A stretch of DNA of 64,000 bases from an uncultured Rhodospirillaceae bacterium (GTDB taxonomy: Bacteria; Pseudomonadota; Alphaproteobacteria; Rhodospirillales; UBA2165): NCBI GenBank assembly GCA_913020445.1, contig CAJWAR010000007.1:1-64000 (forward strand). The letters are read 5' to 3'. The notes below the pieces were generated by a model. It had not been told where the DNA came from. It was given only the letters and a program-made list of their open reading frames with translations, and ran no database searches. The translations under genes and the position numbers were made by a program. Positions 28,997 through 42,423 of the stretch are shown one piece after another (positions within the stretch are counted from its first letter, which is position 1; each line of letters starts with the position of its first letter).

Positions 28997-30301
28997 CTAC
29001 AACAGCATCGTTAGTGGGTCTTCGACCATCACTTTAAAAGCCTGCAGGAATTGCGCCGAAAGCGCGCCGTCAACGGTCCGATGATCGGATGCCAAGGTGC
29101 AGGTCATGACAGTCGCGATACCGAGCGCACCATCTTTAACGACCGGGCGCATCTCACCCGCGCCAACCGACAAGATGCAAGATTGCGGCGGGTTGATGAT
29201 CGAGGTGAATTCCTTCACCCCATACATACCCAAATTAGAGACCGTAAAGCCGCCGCCTTGAAACTCTTCCGGCATCAGTTTGTTGTCGCGCGCACGCAGC
29301 GCCAAATCCTTCATCTCAATCGAGATTTCCGCCAGGCCTTTTTGATCAGCACTCCGGATAATCGGCGTGATCAATCCGTCAGCCGTCGCAACGGCAACAG
29401 AAACATCAATATTGTCATATTGCAGGATCGCCGCATCGGTCCAGGACGTGTTAACGCCCGGTACTTTCCGCATGGCGAGGGCAATGGCCAGAATAATGAA
29501 GTCATTAACCGAGATTTTATAAGCTCCGTCGCCTTCCGGAGAGCGCTCATTGAGGTCTTTCCGCATTGACAACAGCTTATCGATCTCACAATCGACTGTC
29601 ACCATATAGCTTGGAATATCGCAGGAACTGGCGGTTAAACGCTCGGCTATGATCTTGCGGACGCCGGAATTTGGAATTTCGGTATAACTGCCCATAGATG
29701 GGATGGTTGCCGGTAATGCTGGCGCCGAGGTAGCTGCTGCAGGCGCTGCCTGAACACCACCCGCCATTGCCGCTTCGACATCACTTTTGACGATGCGGCC
29801 ATGGGGCCCACTACCGGGAATTACCGAGATTTCAATGCCGGCATCGGCGGCCATCCGTTTGGCCAGCGGACTGGCGAAAACCCGCTCACCTTTGTCATTG
29901 GTTTTTGCTGGGGGTTCAGCTTGAGGCTCGGGTTGCGCTGCTGGAGCCTTGGCGGTTTCTGGGGCGGATTCCGGTGTCGCGGCTTCAACCGGCGCTGCTT
30001 GAGGGACTGGCGTCGGTTTTGGCGCAGCACTCACCGCGTCGGCTGCCGAAGCATCTTCGCCCTCTTCCAGCATGACGGCGATCAAGGAATTAACCTCCAC
30101 GCCTTCGGTGCCTTCTGCAACAACGATTTTACCCAGCACACCGTCATCAATAGCTTCCATTTCCATGGTTGCTTTGTCAGTTTCAATCTCAGCCAATATA
30201 TCGCCGGCAGAGACTTCATCCCCTTCAGCTTTATGCCATTTCGCTAGTTTGCCGTCGGTCATTGTCGGTGAAAGCGCCGGCATCAGGATTTCTACAGTCA
30301 T
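28997..30301 (-). CDS. pdhC: Pyruvate dehydrogenase E2 (dihydrolipoyl acetyltransferase)
   Basis: Lipoyl domain [12 protein letters not shown], catalytic ASDHRTVDGA. Confidence 0.95.
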   Translation of the reverse strand: MTVEILMPALSPTMTDGKLAKWHKAEGDEVSAGDILAEIETDKATMEMEAIDDGVLGKIVVAEGTEGVEVNSLIAVMLEEGEDASAADAVSAAPKPTPVPQAAPVEAATPESAPETAKAPAAQPEPQAEPPAKTNDKGERVFASPLAKRMAADAGIEISVIPGSGPHGRIVKSDVEAAMAGGVQAAPAAATSAPALPATIPSMGSYTEIPNSGVRKIIAERLTASSCDIPSYMVTVDCEIDKLLSMRKDLNERSPEGDGAYKISVNDFIILAIALAMRKVPGVNTSWTDAAILQYDNIDVSVAVATADGLITPIIRSADQKGLAEISIEMKDLALRARDNKLMPEEFQGGGFTVSNLGMYGVKEFTSIINPPQSCILSVGAGEMRPVVKDGALGIATVMTCTLASDHRTVDGALSAQFLQAFKVMVEDPLTMLL

Positions 30302-30315
30302 CTCATATCCTCCCG

Positions 30316-31680
30316 CTACCGGTAACAAACGGCTTTTGCCGCCGTTACAACCTTGTCAACATTCGGCAATGTCGCTGCCTCTAAATTCCGCGCATAAGGC
30401 ATCGGCACATCCTCACCACAGACCCGATTCACCGGCGCATCAAGGTAATCGAATGCATGCTCCATGGTGATGGCGGCGATTTCAGAACCCATGCCGGCAA
30501 CCGGCCAGCCTTCTTCGACACTGACCACCCGGTTGGTTTTCTTAATCGAAGTGACGATCGTATCGATATCCAACGGCCGCAGTGAACGGAGATTAATCAC
30601 TTCGGCATCAATACCCTCGGAAGCCAAGGTTTCTGCGGCTTCCAGCGCAACGCCGACCATAATGGAATAGGCTATTATGGTGATATCCGAGCCGCTGCGT
30701 TCGATCTTGGCCTTGCCGATTGGCACCGTGAAATCATCATCGTCCGGCACCTCAAAGCTTTGGCCGTATAGAATTTCATTTTCGAGGAATATGATCGGAT
30801 TGGGATCGCGGATGGCTGATTTTAGCAGTCCTTTGGCATCTTCACCCGAGTAAGGCGAGACGACTTTCAAGCCCGGCACGTGAGCAAACCAGCTGGCGTA
30901 ACATTGTGAGTGCTGCGCGGCGACACCGGCAGCCGCACCATTGGCGCCCCGGAATACAGCCGGACAGCCCATCTGGCCGCCGGACATATAAAGCGTCTTG
31001 GCGGCTGAGTTAATCAAGTGATCCATCGCCTGCATGGCAAAGTTAAAGGTCATGAACTCGACAATTGGTTTGAGGCCACCGAAGGCTGCACCAACGCCAA
31101 GACCGGTAAAGCCATGCTCGGTAATCGGTGTATCAATCACGCGCTTGCCGCCGAATTCCTCCAACAGGCCTTGGGAAATTTTATAGGCGCCTTGATATTC
31201 GGCAACTTCTTCGCCCATCAGGAATATCGTATCATCGCTGCGCATTTCTTCAGCCATGGCATCGCGTAGCGCTTCACGGACGGTTAGTGAAATGGTTGCG
31301 CCGGTATAGGCATCTTCGGATACGATAGCGGGTTTTGGCGCGGCGGGTTGTGCCGGCGCAGCTTGAACTTCCGGTTCTGGATCTGGGCTCGGTTCGGGTG
31401 GTGGTGGCGCACTAATTTCGACACTAGTGGCATCTTCACCTTCATCGACAATCACCGCAATTGGCGTGTTGACGGCGACCCCCTCACTACCTTCAGCGAC
31501 AATAATTTTACCGAGAATGCCGTCATCAACAGCTTCCAGCTCCATTGTCGCCTTATCAGTTTCAATCTCAGCCAGCACGTCGCCGGATTGCACGGCGTCG
31601 CCTTCTTTCTTGAGCCATTTAGCCAGCGTGCCTTCGGTCATGGTTGGCGAAAGCGCGGGCATAAGTACTTGATTAGCCAT
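30316..31680 (-). CDS. pdhB: Pyruvate dehydrogenase E1 beta with N-terminal lipoyl domain
   Basis: [12 protein letters not shown] lipoyl domain followed by transketolase-like E1 beta sequence. Confidence 0.96.
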   Translation of the reverse strand: MANQVLMPALSPTMTEGTLAKWLKKEGDAVQSGDVLAEIETDKATMELEAVDDGILGKIIVAEGSEGVAVNTPIAVIVDEGEDATSVEISAPPPPEPSPDPEPEVQAAPAQPAAPKPAIVSEDAYTGATISLTVREALRDAMAEEMRSDDTIFLMGEEVAEYQGAYKISQGLLEEFGGKRVIDTPITEHGFTGLGVGAAFGGLKPIVEFMTFNFAMQAMDHLINSAAKTLYMSGGQMGCPAVFRGANGAAAGVAAQHSQCYASWFAHVPGLKVVSPYSGEDAKGLLKSAIRDPNPIIFLENEILYGQSFEVPDDDDFTVPIGKAKIERSGSDITIIAYSIMVGVALEAAETLASEGIDAEVINLRSLRPLDIDTIVTSIKKTNRVVSVEEGWPVAGMGSEIAAITMEHAFDYLDAPVNRVCGEDVPMPYARNLEAATLPNVDKVVTAAKAVCYR

Positions 31681-31693
31681 TATTTTTACCCTT

Positions 31694-32713
31694 TTACGCT
31701 TCGACCAAGATGTCGGTATAAAGCTCGGACATTTCCGGTTCGGGACTTTGCTGAGCGAAATCAGCGGCGTCGGAAACGATTGCCTTCACATCAGCATCGA
31801 CTTGTTTGAGACCCTCTTCATCGGTAGCTTTGGCGTCGAGCACATACTGCCGGGCGCGGTCAATTGGATCACGCTCGGAGCGGACTTTGCTAACCTCCTC
31901 ACGGCTGCGATATTTTGCCGGATCAGACATCGAATGACCCCGATAGCGGTAGGTTTGCATACCCAAAATAAACGGCCCCTTACCGGAACGCGCATGGTCG
32001 AGCGCTTTTTCGCCGGCTTCCTTGACCGCCAGTACATCCATGCCATCAACACTGACACCGGGGATGCCAAAGGCAGCGCCGCGTGAATACAATTCTTTGA
32101 CAGCAGAAGCGCGGCTTACCGCAGTGCCCATGCCATAGCGGTTGTTTTCGATCACATAGACGACCGGTAATTTCCATAGTGCCGCCATATTAAAGGATTC
32201 GAAGACCTGGCCCTGGTTGGAAGCGCCATCGCCGAAATAGGCCATGGCGACACCGCCGTCTTCTTTGTATTTGTGGGCAAAACCTAAGCCCGTACCAATC
32301 GGCACTTGAGCGCCGACAATACCGTGGCCGCCAAAGAAGTTCTTTTCCCGGCTGAACATATGCATCGAGCCGCCCTTGCCTTTGGAGTAGCCGCCGCTGC
32401 GGCCGGTTAATTCAGCCATCACGCCTTTGGGGTCCATATCGCTGGCCAGCATATGCCCATGATCGCGGTAACTGGTGATGACTGTATCAACTTCCGAGTT
32501 GGCCGCCGCCTGCATGCCGACCACAACCGCTTCCTGGCCGATATACAGATGGCAGAAACCAGCGATCAGACCCATGCCGTAGAGCTGCCCGGCTTTTTCT
32601 TCAAAGCGGCGGATCAGGAGCATGTCGGTATAATATTGGAGGAGTTCTTCGGGGCTGGATTTGGCTGTTGATGATTTTTTAGTGGCTTTACGTTTACTGG
32701 TTTCTTTTGCCAT
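31694..32713 (-). CDS. pdhA: Pyruvate dehydrogenase E1 alpha
   Basis: [36 protein letters not shown]. Confidence 0.96.
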   Translation of the reverse strand: MAKETSKRKATKKSSTAKSSPEELLQYYTDMLLIRRFEEKAGQLYGMGLIAGFCHLYIGQEAVVVGMQAAANSEVDTVITSYRDHGHMLASDMDPKGVMAELTGRSGGYSKGKGGSMHMFSREKNFFGGHGIVGAQVPIGTGLGFAHKYKEDGGVAMAYFGDGASNQGQVFESFNMAALWKLPVVYVIENNRYGMGTAVSRASAVKELYSRGAAFGIPGVSVDGMDVLAVKEAGEKALDHARSGKGPFILGMQTYRYRGHSMSDPAKYRSREEVSKVRSERDPIDRARQYVLDAKATDEEGLKQVDADVKAIVSDAADFAQQSPEPEMSELYTDILVEA

Positions 32714-33055
32714 CGATTTTCCCCTCTGAATGGACCGGTGCGAGCCCCTGGATTAACGCTCTACGCTACTAATTTATATAGTGTTTTTATCCTTAAAAAC
32801 GAGATATTTTTATTAAAATAGAGGAATAAGCTGCACCCGAACCCATTGTTTTGCAACAATAAAAATGTGATTAACTTTATTATAATTAATTTAGCAAAAT
32901 TTCTGTAATTTTTGACAACTACACAGGTATTTTGCCGCAATAAATTTGCTCTCGCCTGTGGATAAAACAGCCCGATTGGCAAATGACCTCTTCGTTGTTG
33001 GCAAATTGCTGCGTTGGCTTTAACAATGCGGCAGTAATTTTACTGGGAGAATTTA

Positions 33056-33685
33056 ATGCGCATTTTGTATGGCCGAAATACATCCATCAATGTTCAAAAA
33101 GCTGTTTGGACGTTAGGCGAATTAGGTCTGGATTTTGATTGGATCGACAAAGACGGTACAGTTGGCTCGATCAATTCGGCTGATTATCGAGAGCTAAATC
33201 CGGCCGCACAAATCCCAACCATAGATGACAACGGCATTATCCTCCGTCAATCCAACGCGATCGTGCGCTATCTCGCTCATACGTATCCCGAAGGCAATCT
33301 CTGCCCCACTGAGCAGCCAAGCTATGCCGAAGCGGAGCGTTGGATGGAATGGCAGGCGACCGATTGCTGGAGCTGTATGCGGCCGGTTTTTTGGGGGCTC
33401 ATCCGCACCAAGCCTGAAGATCAAAATATGGCGGAGATCAACAAGAATATCGAGACCTGCCACAAGGAATTTACGTTCCTGAACGATTTTTTGGCTGACC
33501 GTCCGTATATTGCGGGGGATCAATTTTCGATGGGCGACATTCCTGCCGGCTGCGCCGTCCAACGCTATTTCAACTTGCCAGCCGAACACATGCAATGGCC
33601 GGACTTTCCGCATCTTAAAGCCTGGTTCAACCGTTTGAGCGAACGCCCTGCTTTTAAGCAATATGTTATGTTGCCCTTGGAGTAG
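33056..33685 (+). CDS. Glutathione S-transferase
   Basis: NTSINVQKAVWTLGELGLDFDW, NPAAQIPTIDDNG, RQSNAIVRYLA. Confidence 0.9.
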   Translation: MRILYGRNTSINVQKAVWTLGELGLDFDWIDKDGTVGSINSADYRELNPAAQIPTIDDNGIILRQSNAIVRYLAHTYPEGNLCPTEQPSYAEAERWMEWQATDCWSCMRPVFWGLIRTKPEDQNMAEINKNIETCHKEFTFLNDFLADRPYIAGDQFSMGDIPAGCAVQRYFNLPAEHMQWPDFPHLKAWFNRLSERPAFKQYVMLPLE

Positions 33686-33798
33686 CGACTCACCAATAAA
33701 CCGCCTGCCCTAATGCCTGGTTATTAGCCTATCTTTTCATACTATTATATGTTTAGATAGTATTGTACGACATTCTTTAACTCATTAGGGGCGGAAAA

Positions 33799-34086
33799 AT
33801 GTTGTTTATCACCAGTTATAATATCAAAGAAGACAAAGACTGGTCGCCAAGTCAAAACAAGAAAACGCGAAAAATCTCCTTAAACTCCGATAACCCTGAA
33901 CCCGGTCGGTCAATCTATTTTTGTCAGCGTCAAGGCGCTAATAAATACGTCATGAATGGGAATAAGGCGTTTTTTGGAAAAATGAAAGGTAGTCCAGGGG
34001 TCGTCTTCAAACACATCTTCGAGACAACAGTCACCGGCCGCGTACCTGCGGATCAGGCAACGCGGCGCGCGGTTTTGAAGGGGTAG
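33799..34086 (+). CDS. Hypothetical protein, 95 aa
   Basis: ORF preceded by ggggcgg; no family recognised. Confidence 0.45.
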   Translation: MLFITSYNIKEDKDWSPSQNKKTRKISLNSDNPEPGRSIYFCQRQGANKYVMNGNKAFFGKMKGSPGVVFKHIFETTVTGRVPADQATRRAVLKG

Positions 34087-34148
34087 AGATTAAATTTTAG
34101 CGGTTAGTCGCAAAGCAAGTTTAATGTAATTTCCGGGGAGGGAGAATT

Positions 34149-35180
34149 ATGTCAGATCAAGATATACCTGAAGATGAGGAAAATAATGGCAACGACGACG
34201 ATGGTGACGCGACTGATGACCAGCTAAGTTGTGTAATAGAATTACAAATAAAGAAAATTTGGGAAAAAGAAAAGTCGAATATTGAGGATCGTCGCCATCG
34301 ATTGATTACAAACTATATAGCAGTAGCAGGAGTAATAAGCGTCATCGTAATAGCAGTAGCGGGAACTATCACCAAAATCCTAATTGATTCAGCATCTCTC
34401 CAAGCAAAAAACGCCGCAATAGAGGAAATTAAAAAACCTGCGATAGTCGGACTTTTACAAAAACAAAGCATCCTAGGAATTGAAGCTGCTAATGAGACGA
34501 TTGCTAAGGCAAAAAATCTAGATAAGCAACGAATTGAGGCGGAAAAAAAATTGGTAGAACTGGTAAATTCTGCCGAACAAAAGTTTGCAAGAGTGGAGAA
34601 AATCGAAAACGCTTTAGCTAATTCAAATCTTTTGGAAAAGTTAAAGGATATCTCTAATATTTCGGAAGAATTTGTGCTAACGGCGATTAACGACATAAGT
34701 TTTCGACAATCAATTGCGGCTAAAGTCGGAATATTCCCAAACGGTACAATTATACTCTCGACTGTTTCTTGTAGCCAAATACAGCAGGGAAATTGGGAAA
34801 TATATGAAAAGGCAAAGGGTCGTTTTTTGGTTGGCACAGGAACTGGAAAGGATGTCAATAAGGTGTCTCAAACTTTTACTCTCGGGCCTGGAAAAAAACA
34901 GGAGTATGAACACAAATTGATCGAAAAAGACCTACCCGAGCACACTCACAGTTTAATCTCCCATCCAAATAGGCCGCAAAATGAATATTTGACACGCCGT
35001 GGTAAATATCCTGCTCACGAAGTGTCAGATTCCAGGCATAAAGATAGCGGCATGGATCAAACTTCAGGTTTAGCGAACCAATTCAATCTCAAAAAATGGG
35101 GGGCCGAGGCTGGAACGCAGTTGCCGATAAGCAACATCCCACCCTACATAGCCCTGCATTTTTGTATCAAAACCGGATGA
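34149..35180 (+). CDS. Membrane-anchored coiled-coil protein with phage tail-collar-like C-terminus
   Basis: TM near N-terminus, coiled coil, then FLVGTGTG...LPEHTHS...NIPPYIALHFCIKTG resembling tail-collar domains; SD gggagggag. Confidence 0.7.
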   Translation: MSDQDIPEDEENNGNDDDGDATDDQLSCVIELQIKKIWEKEKSNIEDRRHRLITNYIAVAGVISVIVIAVAGTITKILIDSASLQAKNAAIEEIKKPAIVGLLQKQSILGIEAANETIAKAKNLDKQRIEAEKKLVELVNSAEQKFARVEKIENALANSNLLEKLKDISNISEEFVLTAINDISFRQSIAAKVGIFPNGTIILSTVSCSQIQQGNWEIYEKAKGRFLVGTGTGKDVNKVSQTFTLGPGKKQEYEHKLIEKDLPEHTHSLISHPNRPQNEYLTRRGKYPAHEVSDSRHKDSGMDQTSGLANQFNLKKWGAEAGTQLPISNIPPYIALHFCIKTG

Positions 35181-35240
35181 TCGCTGGTCTGAGCTCTGGC
35201 GTTGCTGGCAACGTGCTAAATCGGTGCTAGAATATGCGCT

Positions 35241-35522
35241 ATGAGCAACCTGCCCAAAATAGAGATTGAGTATTGCCGCCAATGCAAGTGGCTGTTGCGC
35301 TCGGCATGGATGGCGCAGGAGCTTTTGAACACCTTTGAAGAGGAAATTGGCGGCGTTACCTTGATCCCGGGAACCGGCGGTATATTTGAAGTCAAAATAA
35401 ACGGCGAATTGGTGTGGTCACGCAAAAAACGTGACGGTTTTCCGGATATCAAGCAATTGAAGCAAATCGTTCGTGATGTTGTCTCACCGGACCGCGATCT
35501 TGGCCAAACGGATCGCGATTAA
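35241..35522 (+). CDS. SelT/SelW/SelH-family thioredoxin-like protein, cysteine form
   Basis: IEIEYCRQCKWLLRSAWMAQELL...GTGGIFEVKINGELVWSRKKRDGFPDIKQLKQIVRD. Confidence 0.92.
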   Translation: MSNLPKIEIEYCRQCKWLLRSAWMAQELLNTFEEEIGGVTLIPGTGGIFEVKINGELVWSRKKRDGFPDIKQLKQIVRDVVSPDRDLGQTDRD

Positions 35523-35854
35523 TCGCGCTCAAACTCATAGGCTTTTTCGACCTTGGCAATTCGTAGCGCGTAGCGTTTATACCACACCTCTTTACCAAGC
35601 TTTTGGGCGACTTTGTGATCGGCCTGGTCGCGCCAGGCTTCAATTGTTTCGAGGCTTTGCCAATAGGATACTGTAATGCCCTCGCCCAATTCATTGGCCA
35701 CCGTCTCGACACCGAGATAACCTGGTTGGTTAGCGGCGAGATCAAGCATTTGCGAGGCCATGATGTCGTAAGCGTCGTTCTTTGCCGTCACTTCAACTTT
35801 TTCGGACGCAAAAATAACGCTGTAATAAGGTGGTTTAGGAGTATTGGCTAGCAT
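35519..35854 (-). CDS. Antibiotic biosynthesis monooxygenase-fold protein
   Basis: YSVIFASEKVEVTAKNDAYDIMASQMLDLAANQPGYLGVETV...SYWQSLETIEAWR. Confidence 0.85.
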   Translation of the reverse strand: MLANTPKPPYYSVIFASEKVEVTAKNDAYDIMASQMLDLAANQPGYLGVETVANELGEGITVSYWQSLETIEAWRDQADHKVAQKLGKEVWYKRYALRIAKVEKAYEFERD

Positions 35855-35873
35855 AGGTAAAATGCACTTTCCG

Positions 35874-36185
35874 TTAGCGCCTGAAAATTACAACTTCGTC
35901 GGGCAGGCTGTAGCCCAACATAAAGCGGGCACGCTCCTCGAGCATGTCCCGGTCCAGACTGCGGGGATTTAGGAGATTGACGCGGTTTTGAATAAGCTCT
36001 CGGCGCCGGTCGAGACGCAGTTGAACGCGTTCGGCCTGAGCCACTTGTTTGGTCAGTTGCCAATAGGCAATAAGGCCCCGATCGCCCTGAACCGCGTGGT
36101 AGGCAATGTAGACAATTAAGCATGCGCCCAATACCGGCCCAATGATGTGGCCTGAGCGCAATCGTATTTCACTAAGGACTTTCAT
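35874..36185 (-). CDS. ftsB: FtsB/DivIC septum formation initiator
   Basis: Short TM plus coiled coil, ERARFMLGYSLPDEVVIF, upstream of pdhA and downstream of eno; start choice uncertain. Confidence 0.85.
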   Translation of the reverse strand: MKVLSEIRLRSGHIIGPVLGACLIVYIAYHAVQGDRGLIAYWQLTKQVAQAERVQLRLDRRRELIQNRVNLLNPRSLDRDMLEERARFMLGYSLPDEVVIFRR

Positions 36186-36420
36186 GGTCCCCCAATTGGC
36201 ATTCTGCCAATCTCTATGCAAAGCCCCTGCCATAAATAGATTCCGGGCAGAGATTCCAATTTCTATTGGAAAATCAATGCATTAATATAATGAGGGAAGG
36301 ATTATTCTCCCTGGTGAACATGTGTGGAGAAATAATTGCCGTCCCGTTTACTCACAGCCGGTCATTAATTGCCGGTCTGTTTATGGGAATCGACTATGAT
36401 TCTGAAATCTTAAGAAAAAG

Positions 36421-36948
36421 TTAATTCTTCTTTTTGATTAAAAAATTCTTAGACCGCTTGCTTTTGAAGCTGCGTTTTACCACCACCCGGCCCCACTGCT
36501 GATTGATCTTACCGTGGCAATCCCACATATGAACATTGGCAAGCTTCGCCGTCGCATTGTACTTTGAGACGTCAATGCATTTGCCGTTGAGGGCGCTTTT
36601 GATGAGACCATCAGCATTGATCTCCCAGCGTTGATTGGTTCCCTGATTACAGGGCCACAATACGACGCGGGCGCCGTTGGCCCGGTTGGAATTAGAAACT
36701 GCCAAGCAGAGGTCACGCCGAGCATGCTTTATTTGACCGGATTCTGGATTAATGCTCCACCGTTGCGCCTTAAAGGGCGTGCGGCACCGTGCGGCATTGA
36801 TGTCCCGGCCCCTCTTGTAGCCATCAAGACACAAGCCGTTAGAGGAACTTTTGAGCAAGATGTCATCAATCGCCAAGGCCGGGCTGGCTGGTACGAAACC
36901 AATACCAACGAGCGTTAAAAACAGCGCTATTTTAGTATAGAAGTTCAT
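36421..36948 (-). CDS. Secreted ricin-type beta-trefoil lectin-domain protein
   Basis: Signal peptide, repeated Q.W..N..G.I......CLD pattern: QRWSINPESGQIKHARRDLCLAV, QRWEINADGLIKSALNGKCIDV, QQWG. Confidence 0.85.
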   Translation of the reverse strand: MNFYTKIALFLTLVGIGFVPASPALAIDDILLKSSSNGLCLDGYKRGRDINAARCRTPFKAQRWSINPESGQIKHARRDLCLAVSNSNRANGARVVLWPCNQGTNQRWEINADGLIKSALNGKCIDVSKYNATAKLANVHMWDCHGKINQQWGRVVVKRSFKSKRSKNFLIKKKN

Positions 36949-37109
36949 TTTGTTCCCATTACGCTTATTGTTGCTAGGACATAGAGTACCGGAGATCGTT
37001 TATCAATGTCATAAAAACATCAAAATTTGGTGAATTTGGGGCAATTCACACGATAAATATAACGAAATCTAAAAAACAACGATATGACTGCCGTCACAGG
37101 GGCCAGATG

Positions 37110-38396
<1,287 letters not shown>

Positions 38397-38417
38397 TTAA
38401 AGGTATTTTTTCTCAAT

Positions 38418-39263
38418 TTAACTGAAGCTTACAGGATTTTCCTTAGAAACTGCATCAATTTCTAAAAGCATCTCAATAATACCCGCTAACTGGTTCAAAT
38501 AAATCATATTTGGGCCGTCGCTGGGTGCATTATCCGGGTCTTGATGGGTTTCCATGAAAACGCCGGCGACGCCAACCGCGACGGCGGCGCGTGCCAGTAC
38601 CGGCGCCATCTCTCTATCTCCACCTGAGGTAGAACCCTCACCGCCCGGTTGCTGCACGGAATGGGTCGCATCGTAAATGATCGGATAACCGGTTTGCGCC
38701 ATAATCGGCAGCGATCTCATATCCGAAACCAGCGTGTTGTAGCCGAAGCTGGCACCGCGTTCGCACAACATGATATTGGTGTTGCCGGTGCTCTCAACTT
38801 TCTTAACAACATTGGCCATATCCCACGGCGCCAGGAATTGCCCCTTCTTAATATTAAGCGCTTTGCCGGTACTGCCGGCGGCAATTAACAGATCAGTTTG
38901 ACGGCAGAGGAATGCTGGTATCTGCAAAACATCGACGACTTCGCCGACCGGTGCGCAATCTTCCGCACTATGAACATCGGTTACGACGGGTAGGCCGATG
39001 GTTTCTTGAATTTCGGCAAAGATCGGCAACGCCTCGTCCCGGCCGATGCCGCGCTCGCTCGCCACACTCGTCCGATTGGCTTTGTCGTAAGACGACTTAT
39101 AAATCATGCCAATATCGAATTTCTCGGCGATTTCCTTAAGCGCTGTCGCCATTTCCAGCGCGTGATCGTGGCTTTCCATGGCACACGGACCGGCAATAAT
39201 CGTTATTTTCCGGTCATTTCCGACCGTATACGGGCCGATATTTACGATTTTTGAAGTGCTCAA
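38418..39263 (-). CDS. kdsA: 3-deoxy-8-phosphooctulonate synthase
   Basis: AGPCAMESHDHALEMA, KSSYDKANRTS; likely TTG start at 39263 (MSTSKIVNIGPY...), upstream residues come from the intergenic repeat. Confidence 0.94.
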   Translation of the reverse strand: MSTSKIVNIGPYTVGNDRKITIIAGPCAMESHDHALEMATALKEIAEKFDIGMIYKSSYDKANRTSVASERGIGRDEALPIFAEIQETIGLPVVTDVHSAEDCAPVGEVVDVLQIPAFLCRQTDLLIAAGSTGKALNIKKGQFLAPWDMANVVKKVESTGNTNIMLCERGASFGYNTLVSDMRSLPIMAQTGYPIIYDATHSVQQPGGEGSTSGGDREMAPVLARAAVAVGVAGVFMETHQDPDNAPSDGPNMIYLNQLAGIIEMLLEIDAVSKENPVSFS

Positions 39264-39271
39264 AATAAGCC

Positions 39272-39376
39272 CCCCCACCCTAACCCTCCCCCTCGTAGGA
39301 GGGAGGGGATTAGATCGAATGCGTTGCAACAATAGCTCCTCCCCCCTTGAGGGGGAGGATTGAGGAGGGGGGTCAT
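39272..39376. repeat. GC-rich imperfect inverted repeat element
   Basis: ccccaccctaaccctccccctcgtaggagggagggg...cctcccccttgagggggaggattgaggagggggg. Confidence 0.75.
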
Positions 39377-39399
39377 AGAAATGCAAATCATCATTTATT

Positions 39400-41049
<1,650 letters not shown>

Positions 41050-41057
41050 TCAGTGGG

Positions 41058-41090
41058 TTAAAACAAAAGAGGCGGCACTTCTGCCGCCTC
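41058..41090 (-). terminator. Rho-independent terminator after secG
   Basis: Minus strand GAGGCGGCA-GAAG-TGCCGCCTC followed by TTTTGTTTTAA. Confidence 0.9.
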
Positions 41091-41122
41091 TTCGTAACTG
41101 TTTGTATTTAAAGTATTTTTTA

Positions 41123-41467
41123 TCACTTGCCCGGCACAGTCGGAACTGTTGGAACAGACGGTGTCGCCGGAGTCTGAGTTTGATTCGCCGGTTTGGCCGG
41201 TTGATCCAGAATTGACCCCTTTTCACGGCCTTGATCTGCTAAAATTGCGAGCGTCAGTGAGGTAACAAAAAATGCTGTTGCCAGAACGCCGGTTGACCGG
41301 GTGAGCAAATTTGCCGTCGCCCGGCCGGTCATAAATCCACCCATGCCACCGCCCGACGATGAACCGCCGCCCATGCCGCCAAGCCCGCCTTCGCTCTGCT
41401 GGATCAACACCAACAAAATCATGGCAATCGCCAGCAACAAGTGAATAACGATAATTACCGTTTCCAT
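41123..41467 (-). CDS. secG: Preprotein translocase subunit SecG
   Basis: METVIIVIHLLLAIAMILLVLIQQSEGGLGGMGGG. Confidence 0.95.
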   Translation of the reverse strand: METVIIVIHLLLAIAMILLVLIQQSEGGLGGMGGGSSSGGGMGGFMTGRATANLLTRSTGVLATAFFVTSLTLAILADQGREKGSILDQPAKPANQTQTPATPSVPTVPTVPGK

Positions 41468-41597
41468 TACTATATTCCGTTTCCGCTAATAGACTGCTCT
41501 CATATAAGCTCAAAAGCCTGAGAGGCAATCTTTATCTCTAAAATTTAGGCGCCTTGTATACGTTCCGGCGGGTTTTGGCAAATTAGATTTACACTAT

Positions 41598-42362
41598 TTA
41601 AGGACAACTTTCGGCAATTGCCCAAAAATCATCATGCGACAGACTTGCCCCGCCAACCAAAGCGCCATCAACGTCGGCCAGGCCCATCAGTTCGACGGCA
41701 TTGCTTGGTTTAACCGAGCCGCCATACAACAACCTGATTTTATCCGCTTCATCAGTACCCAGCAGCTCTGATAATTTACCGCGCATCATGGCGTGAACTT
41801 CCTGGACTTCGTCACCGGTCGGCGTGCGGCCGGTGCCGATCGCCCACACCGGCTCGTAAGCAACAACCGTGTTTTCAGATGTTGAAGCTGCCGGAACGGA
41901 GCCGGCAATTTGCGCGGCAACCACATCGATGGTGATGCCCTTATCGCGTTCTAATTCGGTTTCACCGACACAGACGATGGCGATCAATCCTGCAGCTTGA
42001 GCTGCTATCGCTTTGGCCTGTACAACATCGTCCATTTCGCCATGATCAGCGCGCCGTTCAGAGTGACCAACGATGACGTAGCTGCAGCCCAAATCCTTCA
42101 GCATTGCGGCACTGATATCGCCGGTATGTGCCCCGTTTTCCGCCATGTGGCAATCCTGACCACCGACAGCGAGATCGGTCTCATAGGCAACATCCTGGAC
42201 AGCGTCGATCAAAGTCGCCGGCGGACAGACCAGCATATCGAAGCTCGCTGGAGCGGCATTTTTCATCTTAGTTGCCAGTTCCCCGGCAAGTGGCATAGCG
42301 GTTTCACGCAGGCCGTTCATTTTCCAATTACCCGCAATTAACGGACGTCGTTGAGCGCTCAT
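41598..42362 (-). CDS. tpiA: Triosephosphate isomerase
   Basis: [28 protein letters not shown]. Confidence 0.98.
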   Translation of the reverse strand: MSAQRRPLIAGNWKMNGLRETAMPLAGELATKMKNAAPASFDMLVCPPATLIDAVQDVAYETDLAVGGQDCHMAENGAHTGDISAAMLKDLGCSYVIVGHSERRADHGEMDDVVQAKAIAAQAAGLIAIVCVGETELERDKGITIDVVAAQIAGSVPAASTSENTVVAYEPVWAIGTGRTPTGDEVQEVHAMMRGKLSELLGTDEADKIRLLYGGSVKPSNAVELMGLADVDGALVGGASLSHDDFWAIAESCP

Positions 42363-42423
42363 TATAATATCCTGTAGTTAACTGATAGTTGGCCGCCTAT
42401 TTATCATAGCAGGTTGGACCTGA

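Noticed and set aside
36340-36385. GCCGGTCATTAATTGCCGGTC as a terminator
   Set aside because: It is a direct rather than inverted repeat and has no T-tract.
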